Shown: positions 17,564 to 26,654, numbered from the stretch's first letter. The stretch: DNA of 64,000 nt from Halomarina oriensis (GCF_009791395.1 NZ_WSZK01000017.1:62001-126000), one strand, 5' to 3'. Translations and numbers: made by a program. Notes: generated by a model from the sequence alone, not told the origin.

Positions 17564-17580
17564 AGAAAAAATTTATTCGA
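17564..17580 (+). promoter_or_regulatory. AT-rich promoter region of the nad operon
   Basis: A run of A and T (AAAAAATTTATTCG) about 37-53 bases before the nadA start at 17617 is strongly AT-rich for this sequence. It probably contains the TATA element, giving a short leader of about 10-20 bases. I see no clear operator. Confidence 0.5.
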
Positions 17581-17616
17581 TAGCCCGTATTGGTGTCTTT
17601 CGAACGAGGATTACCG

Positions 17617-18747
17617 ATGCCGGAGATGGAAACTGCCGAGTTCGAGACGGACCTGAGCCTGTTCAAGTACGACAACCTCGAACGGTTGCCCGAGCGGTAC
17701 CGGGGGCTGGACGAGGCCGAACGGACCGCGCGCATCGCCGCCGCGCGCGAGACACTGGGCGACGACGTGGTGGTGCTCGGTCACAACTACCAGCGCCGCG
17801 AGATCGTGGAGGCCGCCGACTTCGTGGGCGACTCCTACCAGTTGAGCGTCGAGGCGGCGAACGCCGACGCGAAGTACGTCGTGTTCTGCGGGGTGACGTT
17901 CATGGCCGAGTCCGCGGACATCATCACCGACGACGACCAGACCGTCGTCCTGCCGTCGATGGAGGCCTCCTGCCCGATGGCTGGGATGGCCGAAGCGTTG
18001 CAGGTCGACTCGGCGTGGGCCGAGATCGACGCCGCGACGGGCGACCGGACGGTGATTCCCATCACCTACATGAACAGCTACGCCGACCTGAAGGCGTTCT
18101 GTGCCGAACAGGGTGGACTGGTCTGTACCTCCTCGAACGCCGCCGACGCGTTCGAGTGGGCGTTCGAGCGCGGGGACGTCGTCCTCTTTCTCCCCGACAA
18201 ACACCTCGGGGAGAACACGGCCCACGACATGGGTATCGACGACCGGGCGGTCGAGTGGGACCCGTGGGACCCGAACCGTGACACCGAGGCCGCGGCCGAC
18301 GCCGACGTGGTGCTCTGGGACGGCTACTGCCAGGTCCACGAGCGGTTCCGCGTCGACCACGTCGAGGGGGTCCGAGCGGAGCATCCCGACGCGAACGTCG
18401 TCGTCCACCCCGAGTGTCGCCGCGAGGTCTGTGCGGCGGCGGACGTCGTCGGCAGCACGGCGACCATCTGCGAGACCGTCGCCGACGCCGACCCCGGCGA
18501 GACGTGGGCCATCGGGACCGAGATTCACCTCGCCCGGCACCTCGCACGGTGGCACCCCGAGGTGAACGTCGTCCCGCTCTGTGGCGACGCCTGTATGGAC
18601 TGCAACGCGATGCGCCAGGTCGACCCGAACTACCTGACGTGGGTGCTCGAAGCACTGGCCGACGGGAACGAACGCAACGTCGTCGAGGTCGCACCCGACG
18701 AGAAACGACTGGCGAAGGTCGCGCTCGACCGCATGCTGGAGGTCTGA
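17617..18747 (+). CDS. nadA: Quinolinate synthase
   Basis: 376 residues. Condenses iminoaspartate with dihydroxyacetone phosphate to quinolinate, using a [4Fe-4S] cluster. Seen: LGHNYQRREIVEAADFVGDS, VVFCGVTFMAESADII with the first cluster Cys, PSMEASCPMAGMAEAL, VHPECRREVCAAADVVGSTA with the second, and CGDACMDCNAMRQV with the third cluster Cys. The length and N-terminus (MPEMETAEFETDLSLFKYD) match the archaeal type. The ATG at 17617 is chosen. An in-frame GTG nine codons upstream precedes the typical N-terminus. It leads the operon: the nadB start follows one base after this stop. Confidence 0.97.
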   Translation: MPEMETAEFETDLSLFKYDNLERLPERYRGLDEAERTARIAAARETLGDDVVVLGHNYQRREIVEAADFVGDSYQLSVEAANADAKYVVFCGVTFMAESADIITDDDQTVVLPSMEASCPMAGMAEALQVDSAWAEIDAATGDRTVIPITYMNSYADLKAFCAEQGGLVCTSSNAADAFEWAFERGDVVLFLPDKHLGENTAHDMGIDDRAVEWDPWDPNRDTEAAADADVVLWDGYCQVHERFRVDHVEGVRAEHPDANVVVHPECRREVCAAADVVGSTATICETVADADPGETWAIGTEIHLARHLARWHPEVNVVPLCGDACMDCNAMRQVDPNYLTWVLEALADGNERNVVEVAPDEKRLAKVALDRMLEV

Positions 18748-18748
18748 G

Positions 18749-20257
18749 ATGCGCGAGAGAGAGACCGACGTGCTCGTCGTGGGGAGCGGCGTGGCTGGCT
18801 GTTCGACGGCGCTCGCGGCCGCCCGCACGGGAGCCTCGGTGACCGTCGTGACGAAAGCCACCGCCCCCGAGGACTCGTCGACGTGGTGGGCCCAAGGCGG
18901 CATCGCCGTCACCGGCGACGACCCCGAGACGTTCGTCGCGGACATCGTGGCCGCGAGCGACGGCACCGCCGACGAGGCTGCCGTCGAGTCGCTCGTCACC
19001 GACGCCCGCGACGCCGTCGAGGACGTCCTGGTCGAGACGCTCGACGTGCCGTTCGACACCGAGGGGGGCGACGCATCCGACGACTACGACCTCGCGCGCG
19101 AGGCGGCCCACTCCGAACGGCGCATCCTGCACGTCGACGCCTCGACCGGCCGACACCTGCTCGGGCCGTTCCTCGCACACCTCGCCGGCCACGAGTCGGT
19201 GACGGTGCTGGAGGACACGATGGCGCTCGACCTGCTGACGGCGGAGGGCCGAGTCCACGGTGCGTTGCTCGAACGCGACGACGAGGTCGCACCCTGTTTC
19301 GCCGGGGCGACCGTCCTCGCCACCGGCGGTGTCGGCGCGTGCTACGAGCGCTCGACGAACCCCGAGGCGGCGACGGGCGACGGTGTCGCCATGGCCGCCC
19401 TCGCCGGAGCGGAGACGCGGGACCTGGAGTACGTCCAGTTCCACCCGACCGCCTACGCCGGCGAGGAGCGCGAGGATACCTTCCTCCTCAGCGAGGCGCT
19501 CCGCGGTGAAGGGGCGGTGCTCCGGAACGCCGAGGGAGAGCGGTTCATGCCCGACTACCACGCGGACGCCGACCTCGCCCCGCGTGACGTGGTCGCGCGT
19601 GCGGTGGCGACCGAAGCCGAGCGGACCGGGACGGTGACCCTCGACGTGAGCGAACTCGGCTTCGCCGAGGAGTTCCCGGACCTCGCGGCACTGTGCGAGG
19701 AGCGAGGGGTCGAGTGGGCCGACGGCATCCCCATCGCGCCCGCCGAGCACTTCCTCTGTGGCGGCGTCGACGTGGACCTGCACGGACGGACGAGCCTCGA
19801 CCGCCTGTTCGCGGTCGGCGAGTGCGCCCGGACGGGCGTCCACGGCGCGAACCGCCTCGCCTCGACGAGCCTCCTCGAAGGGCTGGTATGGGGAGTTCGC
19901 GCCGGCGAGGCCGCGGCGGGACACGACACCGAACGCGTCGACGCGCCCCTCCCGGACGACTCGGACCCCGCGCTCCCGCCGGGGTTCTGTGTCGACAAAC
20001 GTCGTCGCCTCCAGCGCGTGATGGACGAACACGTCGGCCTCGAACGCGACGCGGCGGGGCTTCGACGGGCACGCGCCGGCCTCCGCCGCCTGAAGGGTGA
20101 GGTCGACGCCTACACCCGGACCCGGACCGCCCGTGACCTCTACGAACTCCGGAACGCGACGGTGACGGCGCTGCTCGTCGCCCGTGCCGCCGCCGAGAAC
20201 ACCGAGTCGCGGGGCTGTCACTTCCTGACGCCCGCCCCCGAGGTCGATGCTGACTGA
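18749..20257 (+). CDS. nadB: L-aspartate oxidase
   Basis: 502 residues. Oxidises L-aspartate to iminoaspartate with FAD. The N-terminal FAD-binding site is VLVVGSGVAGCSTALAAA. Other family segments are WWAQGGIAVTG near the active site, AAHSERRILHVDASTGRHL, ATGGVGACYERSTNPEAATGD, VQFHPTAY, and GANRLASTSLLEGLVWG at the C-terminal flavin side. The helical end (RRLKGEVDAYTRTRTARDL) is the capping domain. It begins one base after nadA and its last 11 bases overlap nadC, so the three are one translation unit. Confidence 0.97.
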   Translation: MRERETDVLVVGSGVAGCSTALAAARTGASVTVVTKATAPEDSSTWWAQGGIAVTGDDPETFVADIVAASDGTADEAAVESLVTDARDAVEDVLVETLDVPFDTEGGDASDDYDLAREAAHSERRILHVDASTGRHLLGPFLAHLAGHESVTVLEDTMALDLLTAEGRVHGALLERDDEVAPCFAGATVLATGGVGACYERSTNPEAATGDGVAMAALAGAETRDLEYVQFHPTAYAGEEREDTFLLSEALRGEGAVLRNAEGERFMPDYHADADLAPRDVVARAVATEAERTGTVTLDVSELGFAEEFPDLAALCEERGVEWADGIPIAPAEHFLCGGVDVDLHGRTSLDRLFAVGECARTGVHGANRLASTSLLEGLVWGVRAGEAAAGHDTERVDAPLPDDSDPALPPGFCVDKRRRLQRVMDEHVGLERDAAGLRRARAGLRRLKGEVDAYTRTRTARDLYELRNATVTALLVARAAAENTESRGCHFLTPAPEVDAD

Positions 20258-21059
20258 CGCGCAGGTCGAGTCGTGGCTGGTCGAGGACATCGGCCACCAC
20301 GACGTGACCAACCACGTTCCGGGGGAGACGTCGGGTCACCTCGTTGCGAAGGAGGCCGGCGTCGTCGCCGGACTCGACGCTGCCCGAGCGGTGTTCGACT
20401 ACCTCGGCGTCGAGTTCGAGGCGCTCGTTCCCGACGGCACGCGCGTCGAGGTCGGTGACACCGTGTTCCGCGTCGAGGGGGCCGCACGCGACGTCCTCCG
20501 CGGTGAGCGCGTCGCAGTCAACGTCGTCGGCCACGCCTCCGGCGTCGCCACCCGAACCCGGCAGGCGGTGGACGCCGCCCGCGAGGTGGACGACACCGTC
20601 CGGGTCGCCTGCACGCGGAAGACGACGCCCGGCCTGCGCGGCATCGAGAAACGCGCCGTCGTCGCCGGCGGCGGCGACACCCACCGTCTGGACCTCTCAC
20701 ACATGGTGATGGTGAAGGACAACCACGTCGCGGAGATGGGTCTCGCGGCGGCCGTCGCCCACTTCCGCGAACGCGTCTCGTTCACGACGAAGGTCGAGGT
20801 CGAGGTCGAGTCGCCCGACGACGCGCCGAAGGCGGCCGCTGCGGGCGCGGACGTCGTCCTGCTCGACAACATGCCTCCGAAGAACGTCGAGCAGGGCGTG
20901 CTGGCGCTCCCCGAGGACGTCCTCGCCGAGGCGTCGGGGGGCATCACGCTCGACACCGTCCCCGACTACGCGGCGACGGGCGTCGACGTCGTCTCGATGG
21001 GGTCACTGACCCACAGCGCACCCGCACTGGACTGCTCGTTCCGGACCGGCGGCGACTGA
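20247..21059 (+). CDS. nadC: Quinolinate phosphoribosyltransferase (decarboxylating)
   Basis: 270 residues. Joins quinolinate and PRPP to nicotinate mononucleotide, completing the pathway of nadA and nadB. Seen: the N-terminal alpha/beta part with VVAGLDAARAVFDYLG, RGERVAVNVVGHASGVATRT, the active-site signature CTRKTTPGLRGIEKRAV, GGGDTHRLDLSHMVMVKDNH with the Lys-Asp-Asn-His, EVEVESPDDAPKAAAAGADV, LLDNMPP, EASGGITLDTVPDYAATG and VDVVSMGSLTHSAPALDCSF. It overlaps nadB by 11 bases. The typical length and full set of motifs make it a working enzyme. Confidence 0.97.
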   Translation: MLTDAQVESWLVEDIGHHDVTNHVPGETSGHLVAKEAGVVAGLDAARAVFDYLGVEFEALVPDGTRVEVGDTVFRVEGAARDVLRGERVAVNVVGHASGVATRTRQAVDAAREVDDTVRVACTRKTTPGLRGIEKRAVVAGGGDTHRLDLSHMVMVKDNHVAEMGLAAAVAHFRERVSFTTKVEVEVESPDDAPKAAAAGADVVLLDNMPPKNVEQGVLALPEDVLAEASGGITLDTVPDYAATGVDVVSMGSLTHSAPALDCSFRTGGD

Positions 21060-21089
21060 CTCGGCGGCCGCCGTCTCGACTCCACGGGG

Positions 21090-22640
21090 TTACTCCAGCA
21101 GCGACTCGCCGGTCATCTCGTCGGGTTGGTCCAGTCCTACCAGTTCCAGCAGCGTCGGCGAGAGCGCGGCCAGTCCGGCGTCCTCTCGAATCGAGTAGCC
21201 GCCGTCACCCGGTACCCCACTGCCGTCGCCGGGCGTCAACAGGACGACGGGGACCGGGTTGAGCGTGTGGGCGGTGTGGGGATTCTCGGCGGTGCCCATG
21301 TCGTCGGCGTTGCCGTGGTCGGCGGTGAGGAGTACGCTCGCGCCGGCGTCGAGGAGCGCGGGGACGAGACGGCCGACCTGCTCGTCGACGGCCTCGCAAG
21401 CGGTCGTCGCGGCGTCGAAGTCGCCGGTGTGGCCGACCATGTCCGGGTTCGCGTAGTTGAGGACGAGCAGGTCCGGGTCCGACGCCTCGACCATCGCCAG
21501 CGCCGCGTCGGTCACCTCGGGAGCGCTCATCGCCGGTGTCTCGTCGTACGTCGGCACGTCGGGACTGGGGACGATGTCCCGCATCTCGCCGTCGAACTCG
21601 ACCTCCCGGCCGCCGTTGAGGAAGTAGGTGACGTGGGCGTACTTCTCCGTCTCCGCGAGGCGGCCCTGTGTCCACCCCTCGTCCGCGACGATTTCGCCGA
21701 GCGTGTGTTTCGGCCGACGTGGCGGGAAGGCGACGGGCAGGTCGAACGTCTCGTCGTACTCGGTCATCGTCACCAGTCGCGTCTCCGGGGGAGTGGTCTC
21801 CCCGTCCCAGTCGGGACGGATGTCCGCGAGCATGCGGACGAGCTGTCGGGCGCGGTCGGCCCGGAAGTTGACGAACAGTACCGAATCGCGGTCTTCGAGT
21901 GCCGACCCGCCGTCGACCAGCGTCGGTTCGACGAACTCGTCGGTCTCGCCCCGTTCGTAGGCGGCTTCGGCCGCCTCGACGGCGCTGTCGGCCTCGTGGG
22001 GGGCTTCCCGGTCGACGATGGCGTCGTAGGCCCGCCTCGTCCGCTCCCAGTTCTCGTCGCGGTCCATCGCGTAGTACCGCCCGGTGACGGTGGCGACGTG
22101 GCCCGTCCCCGCGTCCTCGGCGACGGTTTCGAGTTCGCGGAGGTAGCCCGTGCCGCCCGTCGGCGGGGTGTCCCGGCCGTCCGTGAACGCGTGGGTGACC
22201 GCCTCGACGTCGGCGTCGGCCGCGGCCCGGACGAGCGCGTGGAGGTGGGTCTGCATCGAGTGGACCCCGCCGTCGCTGACGAGACCCACCACGTGGACGC
22301 GACCACCGTTCTCGCGGGCGTGCTCGAACGCCCCTGCGATGGTCTCGTTCGCGCCGAGGCCGTCGCCCGCGACGGCGGCGTCGATTCTGGTGGCGTCCTG
22401 CTCGACGGTTCGGCCCGCGCCGATGGTGAGGTGGCCGACCTCGCTGTTGCCCATCTGTCCGTCGGGCAGACCGACCCACTCGCCGTGCGTGCCGAGCGTG
22501 CCGAACGCGCCACGCTCACGGTAGCCGTCGACGACGGGCGTGTCGGCCGCCGCGACGGCGTCCCGGCCGCCCTCGTCCGGTCCGTGTTCGTCTCCCACGC
22601 CGAGGCCCCAGCCGTCGAGAATCACGAGCGCCGCTCTCAT
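21090..22640 (-). CDS. gpmI: Phosphoglycerate mutase, cofactor-independent
   Basis: 516 residues. Interconverts 3- and 2-phosphoglycerate with two metals and a phospho-serine. Seen: AALVILDGWGLG with the first metal Asp, QMGNSEVGHLTIGAG with the catalytic Ser, HVVGLVSDGGVHS, DGRDTPP, RYYAMDRDENWERTRRAYD, NFRADRARQLVRM, NGGREVEFDGEMRDIVPSP, NYANPDMVGHTGDFDA and TADHGNADDMG. The ATG at 22640 gives MRAALVILDGWG. A start six codons earlier is possible but the extra residues are unlike the family. It is convergent with nadC. Confidence 0.97.
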   Translation of the reverse strand: MRAALVILDGWGLGVGDEHGPDEGGRDAVAAADTPVVDGYRERGAFGTLGTHGEWVGLPDGQMGNSEVGHLTIGAGRTVEQDATRIDAAVAGDGLGANETIAGAFEHARENGGRVHVVGLVSDGGVHSMQTHLHALVRAAADADVEAVTHAFTDGRDTPPTGGTGYLRELETVAEDAGTGHVATVTGRYYAMDRDENWERTRRAYDAIVDREAPHEADSAVEAAEAAYERGETDEFVEPTLVDGGSALEDRDSVLFVNFRADRARQLVRMLADIRPDWDGETTPPETRLVTMTEYDETFDLPVAFPPRRPKHTLGEIVADEGWTQGRLAETEKYAHVTYFLNGGREVEFDGEMRDIVPSPDVPTYDETPAMSAPEVTDAALAMVEASDPDLLVLNYANPDMVGHTGDFDAATTACEAVDEQVGRLVPALLDAGASVLLTADHGNADDMGTAENPHTAHTLNPVPVVLLTPGDGSGVPGDGGYSIREDAGLAALSPTLLELVGLDQPDEMTGESLLE

Positions 22641-22734
22641 TGGCCGAGTGCACTCCACGGCGGGTAAAGAGCGTTCGGAGGTCGGTGTCGACGAGAGCGC
22701 TCCCGGCCGGTCGTCACCCCCGGCCGCCTCCGAC

Positions 22735-23046
22735 TCAGCGCTCCTTGCGGGCCTCGTGGCCGAGGTGCTCCTCGACGGCGTCGACCTTCTCGCTGGCGTG
22801 CCCGTCGCTGGCCCGCTTGTCGTCTATCTTCAGGAACGTGCTCACCCGGTCGCCGTCGACGGCGGTGTGAGCCGCCTCGACGGCGTCGAGTAGCACGTCG
22901 ATGCTGTCGGCCTCGATGGTCGTCCCCATCGGGGTGGTCTCGTAGGCCACGTCGAAGTCGTCGAGCGCGGCGACGGCGTTCGCCACCTCCTCTCCCATCG
23001 AGCCCTCCTTGACGGGGGCGACACTCAGGAATCCGATGACGGTCAT
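22735..23046 (-). CDS. MTH1187/YqgV-type thiamine-binding protein
   Basis: 103 residues of the small DUF77 family. It begins MTVIGFLSVAPVKEG with the first strand, then EEVANAVAALDDFDVAYETTPMGTTIEADSIDVLLDAVEAAH and VSTFLKIDDKRASDGHAS, forming the two ferredoxin-like repeats that make a tetramer binding thiamine or its pyrimidine part. Its role is likely in thiamine salvage or delivery. The ATG at 23046 is preferred over the in-frame GTG two codons upstream. The next gene starts 95 bases from its stop and is probably separate. Confidence 0.9.
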   Translation of the reverse strand: MTVIGFLSVAPVKEGSMGEEVANAVAALDDFDVAYETTPMGTTIEADSIDVLLDAVEAAHTAVDGDRVSTFLKIDDKRASDGHASEKVDAVEEHLGHEARKER

Positions 23047-23172
23047 GGTCACCCCATCGACGACCGGTACCCTCGAAAGTCTGGCGACGGGACGGTCGGC
23101 GCGTCCACGACCGGACGTGGTTCGTGTGACCGGGTCGGATGGCTCAAACGGTCGTTTTCGCCTCCGGACCGG

Positions 23173-23180
23173 TTAGGTAT
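23173..23180 (+). promoter_or_regulatory. TATA-like element for the DUF4349 lipoprotein gene
   Basis: TTAGGTAT lies 21-28 bases upstream of the ATG at 23201, the distance of a leaderless or near-leaderless start. Confidence 0.4.
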
Positions 23181-23200
23181 CATCCAGACAGACAGTCAGT

Positions 23201-24124
23201 ATGGGTTCCAGACGACGGTCGCTCGCGGTCTGTTGTGTGCTCGTGCTCGTCGTGCTCGCCGGCTGTGGTGCGGGTGGCGACGGTGCCGAGGGCGGCGGGG
23301 CCGGCGACGTGAACTACCAGGACGCGGGGACGGCCGCCGACGGTGGCGGGGGCGGCGAGAGCGGGAGTGCGAGCGGGGGTGGTGACTCGGCGGCACAGCG
23401 CGAGTCGAGCGACGACGGTTCGGCCACGGGGAGCCAGTCTGCTGCCCGCGCGCTGGTCAGGACCGGTCAACTGCGCCTCGAAGTCGACGACTACGACGCC
23501 ACCCAGGCGACCCTCACCGCGGCCGTCGAGGCACGTGGTGGCTACGTCGCCGACTCCGCCGAGGAGGTCCGGGAGGTCGGTAACGAGACGTTCACGACCG
23601 GTCGCGTCGTCTTCCGCGTCCCCTCGGAGAACTTCTCGGGGTTCGTCGACAGCGTCGAGGCCGAGGGCGAGACGCTCTCCTCGGAGACGAACACACGGGA
23701 CGTCACCGACCAACTCGTCGACCTCCGGGCGCGACTCGACAACGCGAGAGCCGAGCGGGACCGTCTCCGGACGCTCTACGAGTCGGCCAACGAGACCGAG
23801 GACGTGCTGGCCGTGAGCGAGGAGTTGAGCGCCGCCCAGGAGCGTGTCGAGCGACTCGAAGCCCAACTCGCGTCGCTGGAGGGTCGAGTCGCCATGTCGA
23901 CGGTGACCGTCGAACTACGGGAACCACGACCGGAGTCGACGACCACCGAGACGGAGACACCGTTCGCCGACCGTGACCCCGTCGGAGCGTTCCTCGGGTC
24001 GGTCGACGGCGTCGTCGTTCTCGGACGCTCGCTCGTCGTCGGCGGCGCGTACGCGCTCCCGTACCTGCTCGTGGTGGGAGTGCCGGTGGGAGTCGCCGCG
24101 GTGGTGTACCGGCGCGTCGGCTGA
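23201..24124 (+). CDS. DUF4349 domain lipoprotein
   Basis: 307 residues. The N-terminal hydrophobic signal ends in the lipobox LAGC. A Gly/Ser/Asp-rich linker (residues 25-85) follows, then the DUF4349 domain (RTGQLRLEVDDYDATQ, VADSAEEVREVGNETFTTGR, SENFSGFVDSVEAEGE), a coiled-coil of about 60 residues (QLVDLRARLDNARAERDRLR, SAAQERVERLEAQLASLEGR) and two C-terminal membrane segments (YALPYLLVVGVPVGVAAVVY). It should sit outside the cell anchored at both ends. The function of DUF4349 is unknown, and the architecture suggests a membrane-tethered scaffold or sensor. Confidence 0.88.
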   Translation: MGSRRRSLAVCCVLVLVVLAGCGAGGDGAEGGGAGDVNYQDAGTAADGGGGGESGSASGGGDSAAQRESSDDGSATGSQSAARALVRTGQLRLEVDDYDATQATLTAAVEARGGYVADSAEEVREVGNETFTTGRVVFRVPSENFSGFVDSVEAEGETLSSETNTRDVTDQLVDLRARLDNARAERDRLRTLYESANETEDVLAVSEELSAAQERVERLEAQLASLEGRVAMSTVTVELREPRPESTTTETETPFADRDPVGAFLGSVDGVVVLGRSLVVGGAYALPYLLVVGVPVGVAAVVYRRVG

Positions 24125-24152
24125 AGGGCTCGAACCGGGGAGTCAGCCCAGC

Positions 24153-24162
24153 GGTTATTTGC
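24153..24162 (+). promoter_or_regulatory. TATA element for the BrkB-type gene
   Basis: GGTTATTTGC lies 23-32 bases before the ATG at 24185, within the expected range for a leaderless transcript. Confidence 0.5.
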
Positions 24163-24184
24163 TCCCCGGTCGCGTCCGGCGAGT

Positions 24185-25258
24185 ATGGGTGGCGTCTCCG
24201 AGACAATCGAGCGACACGAGGGGCGACTGGCCCGAACCGAGGAGGTCCTCAGGGCCATCGTCCGTGAAGCACGCGTGGAGAAACTCACGTTCATGGCCGG
24301 GTCCATCGCGTACCACGCGTTCGTCTCGCTACTCCCGGCGCTGGTGTTGCTGTACGCCGTCGCCTCGCCGCTCGGAATCGACCCCGAGAGCGGTATCAGG
24401 GGAATCGCCTCGGCACTTCTCTCACAGAACGTCTCGGACCAGATCGTCACCGAGATCACCGACTCCGAGCGGTCGACCGGCCTCTCCATCGTCGGACTCG
24501 CCGTGTTGATATGGGGGAGTCTCCGTATCTTTCGGGGACTCGACACCGCCTTCTCGGACATCTACGAGTCCGAGGCGGCGAACACGTTCGCCGACCAGTT
24601 GACCGACGGCGTCATCGTCCTCGTGACGTTCGCCGCCGCCGTCTTCGCGGCCATCTACGTCGGCGGACGGTTCCCCATCACGGGCGGTGGTCCCGTCGTC
24701 GCGGTGGTCGGTGCGCTCGCTACGGTCGTCGGTCTCACCGTCGCCTTCCTCCCGATGTACTACGTCTTCCCCGACGCGGACGTGAGCGTGGTCGAGGTGC
24801 TCCCCGGCGTCGTCGTCGCCTCGGTGGGTCTGGCGCTGTTCGCCTCGCTGTTCAGACTCTACGTCATGGAGACCGGAAAGGCGGACTCGGGGAGCTTCGT
24901 CGCCGCCGTCATCCTCCTGTTGACGTGGCTCTACTTCAGTAGCCTCGTCATCCTGCTCGGCGTCGCGGTCAACGCCGTGCTCTCGAACCGCTCGCGTGAC
25001 GTGAGCATCGACCCCGTCGTCGGCGGCGTCGAGCGTGGCGAGCGGCGCTCGCTCGCCGAACGCGAGGAACTCGTCGCGGAGTTGGAGGAACTCGCGGACA
25101 GGCTCGACGCCGACCCCGAGACGTTCGTCGCCCGCATCGACGACGAGGAGGTGTCACTCCACCCACCACAGTCCATCACCCTCGACACCGACCCCGACTT
25201 CGGGTTCGGTGACGACTCCGTGGCACTGGAGTTGCGCTGGACGCCACGCGAGGAGTAG
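24185..25258 (+). CDS. YihY/BrkB-family membrane protein
   Basis: 357 residues. A helical cytoplasmic N-terminus (about 1-35, including TEEVLRAIVREARVEKLTFM) precedes SIAYHAFVSLLPALVLLYAV, the typical first membrane segment of the family. About six membrane segments follow with the conserved TVGLTVAFLPMYYVFPDADV in the middle, LFRLYVMETGKADSGSF and LLTWLYFSSLVILLGVAVNA. The last 90 residues are soluble and acidic. These proteins were once thought to be RNase BN but are inner-membrane proteins of uncertain role, possibly transporters. It stands convergent to the gene that follows. Confidence 0.88.
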   Translation: MGGVSETIERHEGRLARTEEVLRAIVREARVEKLTFMAGSIAYHAFVSLLPALVLLYAVASPLGIDPESGIRGIASALLSQNVSDQIVTEITDSERSTGLSIVGLAVLIWGSLRIFRGLDTAFSDIYESEAANTFADQLTDGVIVLVTFAAAVFAAIYVGGRFPITGGGPVVAVVGALATVVGLTVAFLPMYYVFPDADVSVVEVLPGVVVASVGLALFASLFRLYVMETGKADSGSFVAAVILLLTWLYFSSLVILLGVAVNAVLSNRSRDVSIDPVVGGVERGERRSLAEREELVAELEELADRLDADPETFVARIDDEEVSLHPPQSITLDTDPDFGFGDDSVALELRWTPREE

Positions 25259-25317
25259 GGAATCGGGTCGAAAAGTCGGGACCAGGCCGCGTGGGCGGGA
25301 CGCTCCGTGGCGTCGAC

Positions 25318-26269
25318 TCAGCGGAGGAGGCCGGCGGTCCGACTGACCGTCCGAACGCCCTTCGCCGCCGCGTACCGGCCCGCCGCCAGCAGGAACGACC
25401 GCGGGTCCTCGGCCAGTCGGACGAGATACGGGTCGTGGCCGTACTCGGCGGCGGCTTCGCCGGGGGGGAATCATCCGGTTGTCGTCGACGCAGTAGACCG
25501 GTCGCTCCGTCTCGCGGGCGATGACGACCGCCTGCTGCCGTGAGCTCTCGACGAACAGTTCCGCGTCGGTCCGCTCGTACACACGCGCTTTGTATCGGCC
25601 GTGACCACCTCGTTCGTCTCGTACCGCCTTGCTCGGCAGGTCCCACATCACGAGTTCGTCGTACTCCACGCCGTGGTCGGCCAGCCACTGCTCGGTCTCG
25701 GGCCGATACCGCTCCAGTCGGCAGGTGACGAGCCACCCGACACGCTCGTCGGGGAGGTACTTCGGCTCGACGGTCCGCAGGAACTCGCGGTAGCGCGGTC
25801 CGTCGTCGTTCTCTTCTGGTGTCGGGTCCCGACAGAGCACGCCGTCGATGTCCATACAGGTCGACCCGAAGCGGGCGGGGTGGAGTGCCCGCCACTCGAA
25901 CGAACAGGGCGGCTCGACGACGTCACACCAGTAGTCCAGCCCCTCGCACGCCCGCTCGGTGGCGTACACCGCACCGCAGTGGACCGTGAGATCACTTCGC
26001 GCCGCTAGCTCCCGCCGCTGGTCGTCGAGCGCGGTGTCGGTCTCCGCCCAGTCGGTCAGGAGCAACACCGTCTCGCCGTCGAACCGGTCGCTCTCGTCAC
26101 CGGTCAGGGCTGCGAAGTCCGCGACGGGGTGGCCCGTCGTCTGCTGGAGCAGGTCCACGGCCAGCACGGCACTCCGCGACACGCCCACCACGCGGTCGAC
26201 GTCGTGTGGCAGGTCCCACGCCAACCGCCGAACGTCCGCGTTCAGGTCGGCGACACTGCGGTAGTCCAT
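25318..26269 (-). pseudogene. Phosphoribosyltransferase-HAD fusion, frame broken in a 7-base homopolymer
   Basis: The N-terminal 105 residues look like a phosphoribosyltransferase: DVDRVVGVSRSAVLAVDLLQ and a PRPP-loop position reading VLLLTDWAETDTALDD, where the usual VDDxxxTG is degenerate. From residue 140 a HAD hydrolase follows, with DIDGVL (motif I), VTCRLERYRPETE (II), a Lys in HGRYKARV (III) and AELFVESS (IV). After VDDNRMIPP the frame becomes Arg-rich. If the seven-G run at 25462-25468 (plus strand) had six, the protein would read PPGEAAAEYGHDPYLVRLAE and stop at 25318 with 316 residues. The family role is unclear; it is often linked to surface polysaccharide genes. Confidence 0.78.
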
Positions 26270-26562
26270 CGTCTGTCGTCACAGTGGCTGGACGGATTAA
26301 TTCACCGAGGGGAGAACGATATAGTGTCATTCACCACATCATTGCTAAACAGTGTCATGCGGAGGCCGCCGGTGGCTCGTTCGAGTTCCGAACGCGCTGT
26401 AGACCGACGAACCGATCTCTTTCGTGGGACTCTCCGCTCGCCGGACACGTCTTCTTCACCGACGCCTGACATACTGGTCGACGGTCGGTTCCGTCGGCCG
26501 TGGACCACGGCGTCTCGGGTGTGGCGACGACCTGGACCCGTCGCTGTATCGTGTGGATTCGA
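26270..26562. other. Non-coding stretch before the tRNA fragments
   Basis: Part of a 440-base gene-free region between the phosphoribosyltransferase-HAD gene and tRNA-Gly. It contains ordinary AT-richer promoter-like sequence (GGATTAATTCACC near 26290, GATATAGTGTC near 26320) probably serving the leftward gene. I found no convincing coding pattern: the open frames here are short and repetitive. Confidence 0.4.
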
Positions 26563-26592
26563 GAGAACTGTACCGACCGGGATTCGAACCAC
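26563..26592 (-). other. tRNA 3'-end fragment
   Basis: On the minus strand the sequence GGTTCGAATCCCGGTCGGTACA reads as a T-loop, 3' T-stem and acceptor end, followed by the same GTTCTC that follows tRNA-Gly 120 bases upstream on that strand. The 5' half of a tRNA is missing and the T-stem pairs poorly. It looks like a decayed or partial copy of a tRNA 3' end plus flank, as left by integration events at tRNA genes. Confidence 0.55.
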
Positions 26593-26627
26593 GGTCGCTC
26601 CACTCGCTGACGCTCGTTTCGCTCCCT

Positions 26628-26643
26628 GCTTCAAATCCCAGTG
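26628..26643 (+). other. Second tRNA-like fragment, opposite orientation
   Basis: The plus-strand sequence GCTTCAAATCCCAGTG matches the T-loop and 3' T-stem of the adjacent tRNA-Gly (TTCAAATCCCAG), but runs in the opposite direction. It has no other tRNA features. It may be a small inverted copy of the tRNA end. Confidence 0.4.
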
Positions 26644-26654
26644 TTGTCCACACA

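Noticed and set aside
18062-20311. A 749-codon open frame on the minus strand across nadA and nadB
   Set aside because: It runs opposite two genes with full catalytic motifs. In GC-rich sequence with G/C third positions the antisense frame stays open by composition alone. It has no recognisable domain.
26563-26592. A complete second tRNA gene
   Set aside because: Only the T-loop, 3' T-stem and acceptor end are present. The 5' half and anticodon arm are absent and the T-stem does not pair well.
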